Source: Chelatococcus sp. HY11
GTDB lineage: Bacteria > Pseudomonadota > Alphaproteobacteria > Rhizobiales > Beijerinckiaceae
Assembly (NCBI RefSeq): GCF_018398335.1
Contig: NZ_JAHBRX010000001.1
Location: 4,146,001 to 4,210,000 of the forward strand
Length of the DNA stretch: 64,000 bases
Direction: 5' to 3'
Shown here: piece after piece, positions 55,179 to 64,000 of the stretch
Layout: every line of letters begins with the position of its first letter
How positions within the stretch are numbered: position 1 is the first letter of the stretch
Program-made: the position numbers and the translations under genes
Notes under the pieces: model-generated
What the model saw: only the letters and a program-made list of their open reading frames with translations
Database searches by the model: none
Told to the model about the DNA's origin: nothing

Positions 55179-56678
55179 TCAGAATGTCTGATTGTAGGCG
55201 CCAACCTCCGGATTCTCACGCAGCACGTCGTCGATCGCCTTGAACATCTCACGCGTGCGCGCTTCCGAGACCGGGCTCTCGATGACGACGACCAGTTCCG
55301 GCTTGTTGGACGAGGCACGCACGAGGCCCCAGGTGCCGTCTTCGGAGACGACGCGCACGCCGTTGACGGTAATCAGGTCGCGAATCGATTGGCCGGCGAC
55401 GGTCTCGCCGGCCGCATGCATCGCCTGGAACCGCTTCACGACGCGGTCGGCCACCTCGTATTTTACCTCGTCGGCGCAATGGGGCGCCATGGTCGGCGTA
55501 CCCCAGGTCTTGGGCACCTCGCGGTAAAGATCGGCCATCGACTTGCCGGGGTTGCGGTCGAGCATGTCGCAGACGGCGAGCGCCGTGACTAGGCCGTCGT
55601 CATAGCCGCGGCCAACGGGCGCGTTGAAGAAGAAGTGGCCGGATTTCTCGAAGCCGGCGAGCGCGTTGAGATCGCGCACGCGGCGCTTGATGTAGCTGTG
55701 GCCGGTCTTCCAGTAGTCCGCCTTCACGCCGTTCTTGATGAGGACGGGATCGGTCACGAACAGTCCGGTGGACTTCACGTCGACCACGAAGGTGGAGCCG
55801 GGATGCAGCGTCGAGAGATCGCGCGCCAGCATGACGCCGATCTTGTCGGCGAAGATTTCCTCGCCCTCATTGTCGACCACGCCGCAGCGGTCGCCGTCGC
55901 CGTCGAAACCGAGGGCGACGTCGGCGCCGACCTCGCGCACCTTGTCCGCCATGGCATGAAGCATCTTCATGTCCTCGGGGTTCGGATTGTAGCGCGGGAA
56001 GGAGTGGTCGAGCTCGGTATCAAGCGGGATGACCTCGCAGCCGATCGCCTCGAGGATCTGCGGCGCGAAGGCGCCAGCGGTGCCGTTGCCGCAGGCGGCG
56101 ATGACCTTGAGGCGGCGCTTCAGTTTCGGCCGGTTGGTGAGATCGGCGATGTAGCGCGCCGGGAAGTTCTCGATGAACTCGTAGCCGCCGCCGTCACGGG
56201 TCTTGACGTTGCCCGAGAGCACGATTTCCTTCAGCCGGCCCATCTCGTCGGGACCGAAGGTGACAGGGCGCTGGGCGCCCATCTTCACGCCGGTCCAGCC
56301 GTTGTCGTTGTGCGAGGCGGTGACCATGGCGACCGCCGGCACGTCGAGATCGAACTGAGCGAAATAGGCCATCGGCGACATGGCGAGGCCGATGTCCTTG
56401 ACCCTGATGCCGGCCGCCATCAGGCCGGAGATCAGGGCGTATTTGATGGATGAGGAATAGCCGCGGAAATCGTGTCCGGTGACGATTTCAGGCTTTGTTC
56501 CAAGCTCGTGGAGTAGGGTGCCGAGGCCGATGCCCAGCGCCTGAACCCCCATGAGGTTGATTTCCTTCTGGAACAACCAGCGCGCGTCGTATTCGCGGAA
56601 GCCCGTGGGCTTCACCAACGGCAGCGACTCGTAATCATAGGTATTGGGCGTGAGGGACGTCTGGGGCTTTGGAAACAT
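55179..56678 (-). CDS. Phosphomannomutase/phosphoglucomutase
   Basis: Interconverts hexose 6- and 1-phosphates for surface polysaccharide precursors. 499 residues from ATG 56678 (a GTG 9 nt upstream is in frame). The four domains are clear: phosphoserine loop AMVTASHNDNGWTGVKMG, metal loop LGFDGDGDRCGVVDNEGEEI, sugar loop GFEKSGHFFFNAPVGRGYDD and phosphate-binding VRASSNKPELVVVIESP (S-S-N-K-P-E). Length and motifs fit the AlgC/ManB-like group of Hyphomicrobiales. Confidence 0.96.
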   Translation of the reverse strand: MFPKPQTSLTPNTYDYESLPLVKPTGFREYDARWLFQKEINLMGVQALGIGLGTLLHELGTKPEIVTGHDFRGYSSSIKYALISGLMAAGIRVKDIGLAMSPMAYFAQFDLDVPAVAMVTASHNDNGWTGVKMGAQRPVTFGPDEMGRLKEIVLSGNVKTRDGGGYEFIENFPARYIADLTNRPKLKRRLKVIAACGNGTAGAFAPQILEAIGCEVIPLDTELDHSFPRYNPNPEDMKMLHAMADKVREVGADVALGFDGDGDRCGVVDNEGEEIFADKIGVMLARDLSTLHPGSTFVVDVKSTGLFVTDPVLIKNGVKADYWKTGHSYIKRRVRDLNALAGFEKSGHFFFNAPVGRGYDDGLVTALAVCDMLDRNPGKSMADLYREVPKTWGTPTMAPHCADEVKYEVADRVVKRFQAMHAAGETVAGQSIRDLITVNGVRVVSEDGTWGLVRASSNKPELVVVIESPVSEARTREMFKAIDDVLRENPEVGAYNQTF

Positions 56679-56687
56679 GGGCACCAC

Positions 56688-56909
56688 TTGTTGTTGCGGC
56701 TAGAAACGTGAACGTTCATCGCATGATGGACCATACGCGCGGATGCGTATTTGGCAAAGTGATCATGAACGCCGCCTTTAACATCGCGATGAAAGGGGCA
56801 ATTTCATGCCCGGCCTGGTCGGCAGCGTCATCGCGCTGCGAGCCAGCTACCCGGCACATCGGGATGGCGGGGACGAGGCGGTCACGACGTCGTGCAGAGA
56901 ATCACAACG
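56688..56909. other. Gene-free stretch upstream of the phosphomutase gene
   Basis: With the following repeat element it makes about 378 bp without a gene between the phosphomutase and yejF genes. I see no coding sequence or clear promoter in it. Confidence 0.4.
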
Positions 56910-57026
56910 GTCATCCCGGAAGCCGCGGAGCGGCTGACCGGGATCCATGAACACAGTCGGCGCTCCAGGGATACTCGCTGTGTTCATGGATCCCGGGCTC
57001 GTTGCTGCGCAACGCTCCGGGATGAC
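56910..57026. repeat. GTCAT-ended inverted repeat element with 19-bp inner arms
   Basis: It starts GTCATCCCGG and ends CCGGGATGAC. Left hairpin: CCCGG-A-AGCCGC-GGA-GCGGCT-GA-CCGGG. Right hairpin: a CTCGTTGC-TGC-GCAACG core within CCCGG...CCGGG. Between them are 19-bp perfect inverted arms (CCGGGATCCATGAACACAG at 56938-56956 and its complement at 56978-56996) around 21 nt. It shares terminal GTCAT/ATGAC and CCGG with the other elements. Confidence 0.75.
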
Positions 57027-57065
57027 CGTAGGCAGCGTCTTCTGGGGCTGTGCCGGGTCGGCATC

Positions 57066-58715
57066 TTACTCCCGCACGGAGCCGCCTTTGGCGGTATCGA
57101 GCGAAAAGGCGGCTGCAAAGAGCGCCCTGGTATAGTCTTCACGCGGATTGGCGAAGAGGCTTCGCGCGTCACCTTGCTCGACCACCACCCCGTCGCGCAT
57201 GACGATGACCGATGAGGCCAGCGCTCGCACAACCTTGAGATCGTGGCTGATGAAGAGATAGGCGAGCTTCTTGGCATCCTGCAGGTCGCGCAGGAGGTCG
57301 ACGATCTGCGCCTGAACCGACATGTCGAGCGCCGAGGTTGGCTCGTCGAGGACGACGAAACGTGGTTCGAGCGCCATGGCGCGCGCGATGGCTATGCGTT
57401 GGCGCTGCCCGCCGGAGAACTCATGCGGATAGCGATCCATCGTCGCCGGATCAAGCCCGACATCGATGAGCGCGCGGGCCACGACCTCGCGGCGATCCTC
57501 ATAGGTGAGACCGCGCTTCTGCACCAGAAGGCCTTCCTCGACGATCTCGGCGACGGACAGCCGCGGAGACAGTGAGCCGTAGGGGTCCTGGAACACCACC
57601 TGCATGTCGCGCCGCAGCGGCTTCACCGCGCTGGAGGACAGCCCGTCGATGCGGTTGCCGAGAAAGACGATGGGGCCCTCGGACCGGATGAGGCGCAGCA
57701 GGGCGAGGCCGAGCGTGGTCTTGCCGGAGCCGGATTCGCCGACGACGCCGACCGTTTCTCCTTCGCGCACGGTCAGCGAAATGCCGTCCACCGCCTTCAC
57801 ATAGCCGGTCGTGCGCCGGAGGAAGCCCTGCTTGATCGGGAACCAGACCTTTACGGGTCCAGCTTCGACGACGATCGGCGCGGCGGGATCGGCAACGTGC
57901 GGCTCCCCCTTGGGTTCCGCCGCAAGAAGCTTCTTCGTGTAGGGATGTTGCGGCCGGTTGAAAATCTCGTCGACCGGCCCCGCCTCGACGATATGGCCGC
58001 CGTTCATCACGCAGACCCGGTCGGCGATCTTGCGGACGATGCCAAGGTCGTGGGTGATGAACAGCATCGCCATCCCGAGCCGGCTTTTGAGATCGGCCAG
58101 AAGCTTGAGGATCTGCGCCTGCACCGTCACGTCGAGCGCGGTCGTCGGCTCATCCGCGATGAAGAGATCGGGCTCGTTGGCGAGCGCCATGGCGATCATG
58201 ACCCGCTGGCGCTGCCCGCCCGAAAGCTGGTGGGGATAGGCGTCGAGCCGGCTTTCCGCGTCGCGGATGCCGACGAGTTCGAGCAATTCGAGGATGCGCC
58301 TGCGGGCGGCCTGGCCGGTGAGCCCCTTATGCAGCCTCAGGATCTCACCGATCTGGCGCTGGATGGGGTGGAGCGGATTGAGCGAAGTCATCGGCTCCTG
58401 GAACACCATGGTGATGTCGTTGCCGCGCACCTGCCTCAGTTCGCCCTCGTCCAGCGCCATGAGATCGCGTCCCTTGAAGAGAACGCGGCCGGACGGATGG
58501 CTGGCGGCAGGATAGGCGAGGAGCTTCAGGATCGACAGGGCGGTGACGGATTTTCCGGAGCCGGACTCGCCCACAAGCGCGACTGTCTCGCCCGGCGCGA
58601 TCGAGAAGGACACGTGGTCGACGGCCAGCATCTCCTTGCCGTCCTGCCGGAAGGCCACCGATAGATCATCGACCGCAAGAAGCGGCTCCTTGGCGGATGT
58701 GGGGGGAGCTGTCAT
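57066..58715 (-). CDS. yejF: Peptide ABC transporter, fused ATP-binding protein (YejF)
   Basis: Energises uptake of peptides or microcin C-like compounds. 549 residues with two ABC domains fused. N-terminal half: Walker A VALVGESGSGKSVTALSI, signature LSGGQRQRVMIAMAL, Walker B LFIADEPTTALDVTVQ. C-terminal half: GVVGESGSGKTTLGLALL, EFSGGQRQRIAIARAM, FVVLDEPTSALDMSVQ. Start at 58715 with GAGG at 9 nt, 11 nt after the yejE stop. Confidence 0.96.
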   Translation of the reverse strand: MTAPPTSAKEPLLAVDDLSVAFRQDGKEMLAVDHVSFSIAPGETVALVGESGSGKSVTALSILKLLAYPAASHPSGRVLFKGRDLMALDEGELRQVRGNDITMVFQEPMTSLNPLHPIQRQIGEILRLHKGLTGQAARRRILELLELVGIRDAESRLDAYPHQLSGGQRQRVMIAMALANEPDLFIADEPTTALDVTVQAQILKLLADLKSRLGMAMLFITHDLGIVRKIADRVCVMNGGHIVEAGPVDEIFNRPQHPYTKKLLAAEPKGEPHVADPAAPIVVEAGPVKVWFPIKQGFLRRTTGYVKAVDGISLTVREGETVGVVGESGSGKTTLGLALLRLIRSEGPIVFLGNRIDGLSSSAVKPLRRDMQVVFQDPYGSLSPRLSVAEIVEEGLLVQKRGLTYEDRREVVARALIDVGLDPATMDRYPHEFSGGQRQRIAIARAMALEPRFVVLDEPTSALDMSVQAQIVDLLRDLQDAKKLAYLFISHDLKVVRALASSVIVMRDGVVVEQGDARSLFANPREDYTRALFAAAFSLDTAKGGSVRE

Positions 58716-58725
58716 CCGGGCGGCC

Positions 58726-59898
58726 TCACGCATAGGTCTTGCGCGGGTCGAAGGCGTCGCGCACCGCCTCGCCGATGAAGATCAGCAGCGACAGCATGAA
58801 GGCGATGACGAAGAAGCCGGACAGGCCGAGCCAGGGGGCTTGCACATTGGCCTTGCCCTGGTTCAGGAGTTCACCCAGCGACGGCGATCCCGGCGGCAGG
58901 CCGAAACCGAGGAAGTCGAGCGACGTTAGCGTCGTGATGGAGCCGTTGAGGATGAATGGCAGGAAGGTGAGCGTCGCCACCATCGCGTTCGGCAGGAGAT
59001 GCTTGAACATGATGGTGATGTTGGAGAGCCCCAGTGCGCGCGCCGCGCGCACATATTCGAAATTGCGCGCGCGCAGGAATTCCGCGCGCACGACGCCCAC
59101 GAGCGCCACCCATGAGAACAGCAGCAATATGCCGAGCAATACAAAGAAGCCTGGCGTGATGACCGCCGAAATGATGATCAGGAGGTAGAGTGAGGGTATC
59201 GAGTTCCAGATCTCGATGATGCGCTGGAGGATGAGGTCGGTCCAGCCTCCGAAATAGCCCTGCACAGCTCCGGCGAGGATGCCGACGACGGATGATATGA
59301 CGGCGAGAGCTAGCCCGAACAGAACAGACAGGCGGAAGCCGTAGATGACACGGGCGAGAACGTCGCGACCCTGGTCGTCCGTGCCAAGCCAGTTCCACTC
59401 GATGTCCCAGCAACTGTTGCCGCCGGTTCTCTCGGCGATGGGGCGACATTGGGCGTCGGTCAGCATCCAGGTGGGCGGGGAAGGAGCCGGCACGGGCAGG
59501 TCGAGGTTATGGGTGGAATAGGAGAAACGGATGGGCGGCCAGACCATCCAGCCATTCGCCTTGATCTCGTCCGCGATGATCGGCGCGCGGTAGTCGGTCT
59601 GGGCGAGGAAACCGCCGAACTTTTCCTCCGGATAGTCGACGAAGACAGGGAACAGAAGTTCGCCCTTGTACATGGCGATGATGGGCCGGTCGTTGGCGAT
59701 GAACTCCGCGAAGAGCGTCACCACGAAGACGATGGCGAAGATCCAGAACGACCAGTAGCCGCGGCGGTTGGCCTTGAAATTGGCGAGCCGTCTCCGGTTG
59801 AGCGGCGTGAGATTGATGAGGCCGCTGCGGGGGGGCAGCGGCGGGGCGAGGCGCTGGGGCGATGCCGGCACGTCGCGGGGAAGGGCAGCCTCGGTCAT
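58726..59898 (-). CDS. yejE: Peptide ABC transporter permease YejE
   Basis: Inner-membrane permease, 390 residues from MTEAALPRDVPASPQRLAPP. One N-terminal membrane helix (SFWIFAIVFVVTLFAEFIAN) is followed by a long periplasmic stretch (about 100 residues with two cysteines, DAQCRPIAERTGGNSCWDIE) typical of YejE, then the BPD domain with helices GFRLSVLFGLALAVISSVVG and others. The EAA motif is YVRAARALGLSNITIMFKHL. The LNRRRLANFKANRRGYWSFW start is typical of this family. Confidence 0.95.
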   Translation of the reverse strand: MTEAALPRDVPASPQRLAPPLPPRSGLINLTPLNRRRLANFKANRRGYWSFWIFAIVFVVTLFAEFIANDRPIIAMYKGELLFPVFVDYPEEKFGGFLAQTDYRAPIIADEIKANGWMVWPPIRFSYSTHNLDLPVPAPSPPTWMLTDAQCRPIAERTGGNSCWDIEWNWLGTDDQGRDVLARVIYGFRLSVLFGLALAVISSVVGILAGAVQGYFGGWTDLILQRIIEIWNSIPSLYLLIIISAVITPGFFVLLGILLLFSWVALVGVVRAEFLRARNFEYVRAARALGLSNITIMFKHLLPNAMVATLTFLPFILNGSITTLTSLDFLGFGLPPGSPSLGELLNQGKANVQAPWLGLSGFFVIAFMLSLLIFIGEAVRDAFDPRKTYA

Positions 59899-59956
59899 TG
59901 CCCGGCTCCCGGGATTGCCCGGCGCGGCGCGGCGCGCGACGATCGCCACCGCTCAT

Positions 59957-60062
59957 CTCTACCAGTCGGGGAGAGGTCGGACGCGCAGCGTCCGGGTGAG
60001 GGTGTGGCATCCCTCCGGAAACGTTCCCCCTCACCCCAGCCCTCTCCCCGCCGGGGAGAGGG
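59957..60062. repeat. Inverted repeat doublet, CCTCTCCCC family, second copy
   Basis: Same design as 19205-19304: GGGGAGAGG with CGGACGCGCAGCGTCCG and GGGTGAGGG on the left, CCCTCACCCCAGCCCTCTCC and GGGGAGAGGG on the right. It sits inside the yejB-yejE gap (280 bp), so the operon reads through it. Confidence 0.75.
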
Positions 60063-60178
60063 AGAAACACGGACAGCCTTTGCGCATCCGATCGCAAGGC
60101 GCGCAACGCGGCGCATGGCAACCGGCTTGATGACCGCTTCCGGATATCGCCAGGATCTCGTCATCGATCTCGTCATCG

Positions 60179-61276
60179 TCACACCTCCCGCGTCTCGAAA
60201 TCGATGCGCGGGTCGATCCAGGTGTAGGTGAGATCGGAGACGAGGTTCACCACCAGGCCGAGCAGGGAAAAGATGAAGAGATTGGCGAAGACGACCGGAT
60301 AGTCGCGGTTGACGATGGACTCGAAGGACAGGAGCCCAAGACCGTCGAGTGAGAAGATGGTCTCGATCAGAAGTGAGCCCGCGAAGAAGGCCGAGATGAA
60401 GGCTCCGGGAAAGCCGGCGATGACGATCAGCATGGCGTTCCGGAACACGTGGCCATAGAGCACCTGCCGCTCCGTCAGGCCTTTCATGCGGGCCGTCAGA
60501 ACGTACTGCTTGCGGATCTCGTCAAGGAAGGAGTTCTTCGTCAGCAGGGTTGAGGTCGCGAAGGCACCGAGCGCCATGGCCGTGATCGGCAGCGTGATAT
60601 GCCAGAAGTAGTCGAGGATGCGTTCCGGCCAGCTGAGGCTCGACCAATTCTCGGAGACAAGTCCTTGCAGGGGAAAAAACTGCCAGAACGAGCCGCCGGC
60701 GAACAGCACGATGAGCAGGATGGCGAACAGAAAGCTCGGGATGGCATAGCCGATGATGACGACCACGGAGGTCCAGACATCGAAGCGTGAGCCATCCTTG
60801 ACCGCCTTGGATATGCCGAGCGGGATGGAGATCGCGTAAGACAGGATCGTCATCCAGAGCCCGAGCGTGATCGAGACGGGCAATTTCTCCTTGATGAGAT
60901 CGATGACGGGGACGTCGCGGAAGTAGCTCTTGCCGAAATCGAAGGTGGCATAGTCGCGCAGCATCTTCAGGAAGCGCTCGTGAGCGGGCTTGTCGAAGCC
61001 AAACTGCTTTTCGAGCTGGGCGATGAAGGCAGGGTCCAGCCCCTGGGCACCGCGATAGTTCGATGAGCCGCCGCCGCCGCCGCCACTCTGGCTGCCGAAA
61101 TCGCCGCCGCCTCCGCCGATGCGGGACAGCGCACCCGCGTCCGTGCCCTGCAATTGGGCAAGGATGCGCTCCACCGGGCCGCCGGGAGCGAACTGCACGA
61201 GAATGAACGAGATCAGCATGATTCCGAGGATGGTTGGAATCATGAGAAGGATGCGGCGGGCGATATAAGCCAGCAT
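60179..61276 (-). CDS. yejB: Peptide ABC transporter permease YejB
   Basis: Inner-membrane permease, 365 residues. N-terminal helix [20 protein letters not shown], then a periplasmic loop containing a Gly/Ser-rich insertion ([19 protein letters not shown], about residues 52-70). The BPD domain follows ([40 protein letters not shown]), with EAA motif [20 protein letters not shown] and the C-terminal [14 protein letters not shown]. Order on the minus strand: two binding proteins, yejB, yejE, yejF. Confidence 0.96.
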   Translation of the reverse strand: MLAYIARRILLMIPTILGIMLISFILVQFAPGGPVERILAQLQGTDAGALSRIGGGGGDFGSQSGGGGGGSSNYRGAQGLDPAFIAQLEKQFGFDKPAHERFLKMLRDYATFDFGKSYFRDVPVIDLIKEKLPVSITLGLWMTILSYAISIPLGISKAVKDGSRFDVWTSVVVIIGYAIPSFLFAILLIVLFAGGSFWQFFPLQGLVSENWSSLSWPERILDYFWHITLPITAMALGAFATSTLLTKNSFLDEIRKQYVLTARMKGLTERQVLYGHVFRNAMLIVIAGFPGAFISAFFAGSLLIETIFSLDGLGLLSFESIVNRDYPVVFANLFIFSLLGLVVNLVSDLTYTWIDPRIDFETREV

Positions 61277-61341
61277 TCAGCGCGCGACCTTTGCTACCGC
61301 GGCGGATGGCTCAAACTGCCGGCCTGTCTCTGTCATCAAGC

Positions 61342-63243
61342 TCATCCCTTCAATCCGATTCGCTTGGCCTTCTCCTCGTCATACCACCATGTGTCGGGCG
61401 CGCCCGTAGAATGTTTGGGCCTGGTCTCCGGCCGGGAAAAGACATCCCAATAGGCGAGCCATCGCTCGGACCGGTACCACATGGGTATCCAGTAACGGCC
61501 GGCGCGCAGCACGCGGTCGAGCGCTTTGCTGGCGACGGTCAGGTCGTCACGGTTTTCGGCATTGCCGATGATGTCGATGAGATGATCGACCGCTGGGTTC
61601 GCGATGCCGCTGAGATTGCGCGAACCCGATGTTCGCGCGGCGTCGGTGCCGTAGACGACGCGCAGCGAATCACCCGGCGTCAGGCTGCCGCCGAGAGCGC
61701 CCGAGACGATGTCGAAATCGAAGTCATTGAGACGCCGGCTGTACTGGGAGGCGTCGACAATGCGCGAGCGGGCATTGATGCCGAGCCTTTTCAGGTTGGC
61801 CTGGAAGGGCTGGGTATGGGGCTGCAGGCTGGGTGTGAAATCGAGAAACTCGATCTCGAATGGTTTGCCGTTCGGCAAGCGCAGGACATTGCCCTCGCGC
61901 TTGCAGCCGGCGTCGCGCAGCAACTGGTCGGCGCGGCGCAGGAGGTTGCGATCGGAGCCGGAGCCGTCGGATACCGGCGGCGTAAAGGGCTCACCGAAGA
62001 CATCCGCCGGCAGCTTGTCGCGGAAAGGCTCGAGCAGCGCGATTTCCTCCGGTGAGGGCAGGCCCCGCGCCATGTTGTCCGAATTCTGGAAATAGGAGGT
62101 CAGTCGCTTGTAGGACGAGAACATGATGTTGGCATTCGTCCACTCAAAATCGAATGCCAGGCCAAGCGCCTCGCGGATCCGGGGATCCGCGAACGTCTCG
62201 CGGCGCAGGTTGAAGTGCCAGCCCTGCGTCGGGATGGCGGCGCCGCTTTCGACCGTCTCACGCTTGACGCGTCCCTGGCGGAAGGCGGGAAAATCATAGC
62301 CGGTGGCCCAGATACGCGCCGTGTAGTCCTCGTTGAAATTATAAGTGCCGGCCTTGAAGCCCTCGAAGGCCACTTCGCGATCGCGGAAATAGTCATAGCG
62401 GATGCGGTCAAAATTATTGTGCCCGACATTGACGGGCAAGTCCCTGCCCCAGTAGTCCGCGACCCGTTGCAGCTCGATAAAGCGTCCTGGCTCAAAGCGC
62501 CCCACTCGATACGGACCGGAGCCCAGGGGGGCTTCCAGCGTCGCCGCCTCGAAGTCACGCTTTTCCCAGTAAGTCCTGGAAAAGACGGGCAGGCCCGCGA
62601 TGAGGAGATGCAGGTCGCGATTGCGCCGGACAGACAGCCGCACCACCACCATATAATCGCCTTCGGCCTTCACCTCCTCAAGCTCGGTGAGCAGAGAGCG
62701 GAACGTGGGATGCCCTTTTTCCTTGAGCACGGTCATGGAAAAGGCCACGTCATGGGCGGTGACGGGGGTGCCGTCGTGGAACCGGGCCTCGCGCCGGAGA
62801 ACGAAGCTATAGGTGCGCTTGTCCGCGGAGATATGGACGGAATGGGCGAGCAAGCCGTACAGCGCGTCCGGCTCGTCCTGGCTCGATGCCATGAGGGTAT
62901 CGAAGGTGTCTGGCACGCCGGCGGCGCCATCACCCTTCAGGACATAGACGTTCAACGTATTGAAGGTGTCGAAGGCCTGATTGCCGACGGCTTGCTTGAT
63001 TTGCAGCGAGAGCGAGCCGCCTTTTGGCGCTTGCGGGTTCACATAGGCGAAATGCTTGAAGTCGGCGGGATAGAGCAGGTCACCGAATGACGAGAGCCCG
63101 TGGCGGGTCAACTCGCCGGCTTCCGCCATCCCACCGGCGCCGGTCTGGCCGAACACGGGACGGGCGGCAAGCACGCCGCCGGCCAAGGCCGCCCCGGCCT
63201 GAATGAGGCCGCGCCGGGTGAATGGGTGGAGGCGTCTGCTCAA
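61342..63243 (-). CDS. Extracellular solute-binding protein (YejA-like), Tat signal
   Basis: Periplasmic peptide-binding protein of the SBP family 5. 633 residues. The leader MSRRLHPFTRRGLIQAGAAL has a twin-arginine motif (TRRGLIQ) and ends near RPVFGQTG. KHFAYVNPQAPKGGSLSLQI, GLLAHSVHISADKRTYSFVL, REARFHDGTPVTAHDVAFS, SGPYRVGRFEPGRFIELQRV and NFNEDYTARIWATGYDFPAF are YejA-like. Its ATG overlaps the stop of the preceding binding-protein gene (ATGA). Confidence 0.95.
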   Translation of the reverse strand: MSRRLHPFTRRGLIQAGAALAGGVLAARPVFGQTGAGGMAEAGELTRHGLSSFGDLLYPADFKHFAYVNPQAPKGGSLSLQIKQAVGNQAFDTFNTLNVYVLKGDGAAGVPDTFDTLMASSQDEPDALYGLLAHSVHISADKRTYSFVLRREARFHDGTPVTAHDVAFSMTVLKEKGHPTFRSLLTELEEVKAEGDYMVVVRLSVRRNRDLHLLIAGLPVFSRTYWEKRDFEAATLEAPLGSGPYRVGRFEPGRFIELQRVADYWGRDLPVNVGHNNFDRIRYDYFRDREVAFEGFKAGTYNFNEDYTARIWATGYDFPAFRQGRVKRETVESGAAIPTQGWHFNLRRETFADPRIREALGLAFDFEWTNANIMFSSYKRLTSYFQNSDNMARGLPSPEEIALLEPFRDKLPADVFGEPFTPPVSDGSGSDRNLLRRADQLLRDAGCKREGNVLRLPNGKPFEIEFLDFTPSLQPHTQPFQANLKRLGINARSRIVDASQYSRRLNDFDFDIVSGALGGSLTPGDSLRVVYGTDAARTSGSRNLSGIANPAVDHLIDIIGNAENRDDLTVASKALDRVLRAGRYWIPMWYRSERWLAYWDVFSRPETRPKHSTGAPDTWWYDEEKAKRIGLKG

Positions 63244-64000
63244 GGGGTTCTCCCCGGCTTGTTGGCTTCACCGGCGGCTTTCGACCACCAGACGGTCGGG
63301 AAGGCGGCTCCGCCGAAATACGGCATGGTCTTGGGATGATCGAAGCGATCCCACCGCGCCGTCAGTTCCTTCATGAAGTAGTAGTGGGGCACGACATAGG
63401 CGCTCCACAGCAGCACGCGATCGAGCGCATGCGTGGCGGCCAGCAGTTCCTCGCGGGTCTTGGCGAAGATGATCCGCTCGATCAGCGCGTCGACGGCCGG
63501 ATTCCTGATGCCCGCAAGATTGTAGGAGCCGGGCTGGTCGGCGGATCGCGAGCCCCAGAAATCCCGCTGTTCGTTGCCGGGCGAGAGCGACTGCGGGAAC
63601 AGCGTGGCGGTGGCATCGAAATCGAAGCTGCGCAGGCGGTTCTGGTACTGGGCCGCGTCCACGACGCGCAGGCTCACCCCGATGCCTAGGCGTTCCAGTG
63701 CTGCCTTGTAGGGCGCTGCCCAGCGTTCCATGGTCTGGTCATAGCCGAGGATCTCAACCGTCAGTTGTGCGCCGGTCTTTGCATGGACCAGTCGTGTGCC
63801 CTTCAGCTCATAGCCCGCCTCGCGGAGCAGGCCGAGCGCCGTGCGCAGGTTGTTGCGCGTCGCCTCGGCTTTGCCGCCGACGGGATTGGCATAGGGGGTT
63901 GTGAAAACCTCCGGCGGCACCTTGTCCTTCACCTCGTTGAGGATCTCGAGCTCGCGTCCCTGCGGCAAGCCGCTTGAAGCAAGCTCGGTGCCATAGAAGA
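63240..64000 (-). CDS. Second YejA-like solute-binding protein, 5' part outside the window
   Basis: Only the C-terminal 253 or so codons are visible. The frame continues past 64000 (FYGTELASSGLPQGRELEIL). NNLRTALGLLREAGYELKGT, LGIGVSLRVVDAAQYQNRLR, SFDFDATATLFPQSLSPGNE and GIRNPAVDALIERIIFAKTR parallel the corresponding part of the next gene (RRLNDFDFDIVSGALGGSLT), so the two are tandem paralogues. The stop overlaps the downstream ATG (ATGA). The M encoded at 63968 is internal, not the start. Confidence 0.93.
   Translation of the reverse strand, partial: FYGTELASSGLPQGRELEILNEVKDKVPPEVFTTPYANPVGGKAEATRNNLRTALGLLREAGYELKGTRLVHAKTGAQLTVEILGYDQTMERWAAPYKAALERLGIGVSLRVVDAAQYQNRLRSFDFDATATLFPQSLSPGNEQRDFWGSRSADQPGSYNLAGIRNPAVDALIERIIFAKTREELLAATHALDRVLLWSAYVVPHYYFMKELTARWDRFDHPKTMPYFGGAAFPTVWWSKAAGEANKPGRTP

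Noticed and set aside
61095-61125. Gly-rich insertion in YejB as a sign of frame damage
   Set aside because: The frame is continuous, the insertion lies in the periplasmic loop, and both sides match the permease family.

Overview
This is a chromosomal window from a high-GC alphaproteobacterium, most likely of the Hyphomicrobiales (Rhizobiales). The evidence is gene content and order: the gshB-yraN-rsmI-lppC-hemW-rdgB-rph-hrcA neighbourhood, a class II (CP4-like) AroA, a FYDLN acid-domain protein (TIGR02300), DUF1194, DUF2244, a DUF1150 gene behind an Hsp20 gene, the infC-rpmI-rplT-pheS-pheT cluster, a cpa/tad pilus locus with a CtrA-type site, and a yejABEF transporter. The genus cannot be fixed from the sequence alone. 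Almost everything is chromosomal core. There is no prophage, integrase, transposase or CRISPR array.

Layout. 1-13.9 kb: dnaK (3' end outside the window) behind a strong RpoH-type promoter, a secreted protein of unknown function, DUF2244, endonuclease III, a quinone-reductase-like flavoprotein, then gshB, yraN, rsmI, lppC, hemW, rdgB, rph, hrcA and a GNAT acetyltransferase. 14-25.7 kb: lepA, a frameshifted GIY-YIG endonuclease gene bracketed by inverted palindromic repeats, hrpB, mgsA, panB-panC, a DUF1194 protein, aroA-cmk and the FYDLN protein. 25.7-33.2 kb: two tandem tRNA-Ala(GGC) genes, a gene-free stretch with two perfect DnaA boxes, an Hsp20 gene whose leader looks like an RNA thermometer, DUF1150, and the translation cluster pheT-pheS-rplT-rpmI-infC. 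infC appears to start at AUU. 33.2-40.8 kb: a glycosyltransferase, an alpha/beta hydrolase, a MoeB/ThiF-type enzyme, cdd and a purine nucleoside phosphorylase (nucleoside salvage), an NlpC/P60 peptidase, a MarR regulator and an M17 aminopeptidase. 41-53.5 kb: a complete Tad (Flp) pilus locus: tadD, cpaBCDEF-tadBC, the prepilin peptidase, the pilin, a lone pilus N-terminal-domain protein and two TadE-type minor pilins. 53.6-64 kb: a HAD hydrolase, a methyltransferase, phosphomannomutase/phosphoglucomutase, and the yej-type peptide ABC transporter with two tandem solute-binding proteins, the second cut by the window edge.

The most interesting material lies between genes. At least four elements begin with GTCAT and end with ATGAC and carry hairpins at both ends. 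Three are short doublets of about 75-120 bp. The fourth has the same ends around the small GIY-YIG endonuclease gene. This looks like an autonomous/non-autonomous pair of a REPIN-like mobile repeat. Other regulatory candidates are the Hsp20 thermosensor, a chain of three overlapping 5-codon minicistrons leading into gshB, heat-shock promoters at dnaK, hrcA and hsp20, the AUU start of infC, and a CtrA site in front of the pilus operon. All promoter, RNA and repeat calls come from reading the sequence and are untested.
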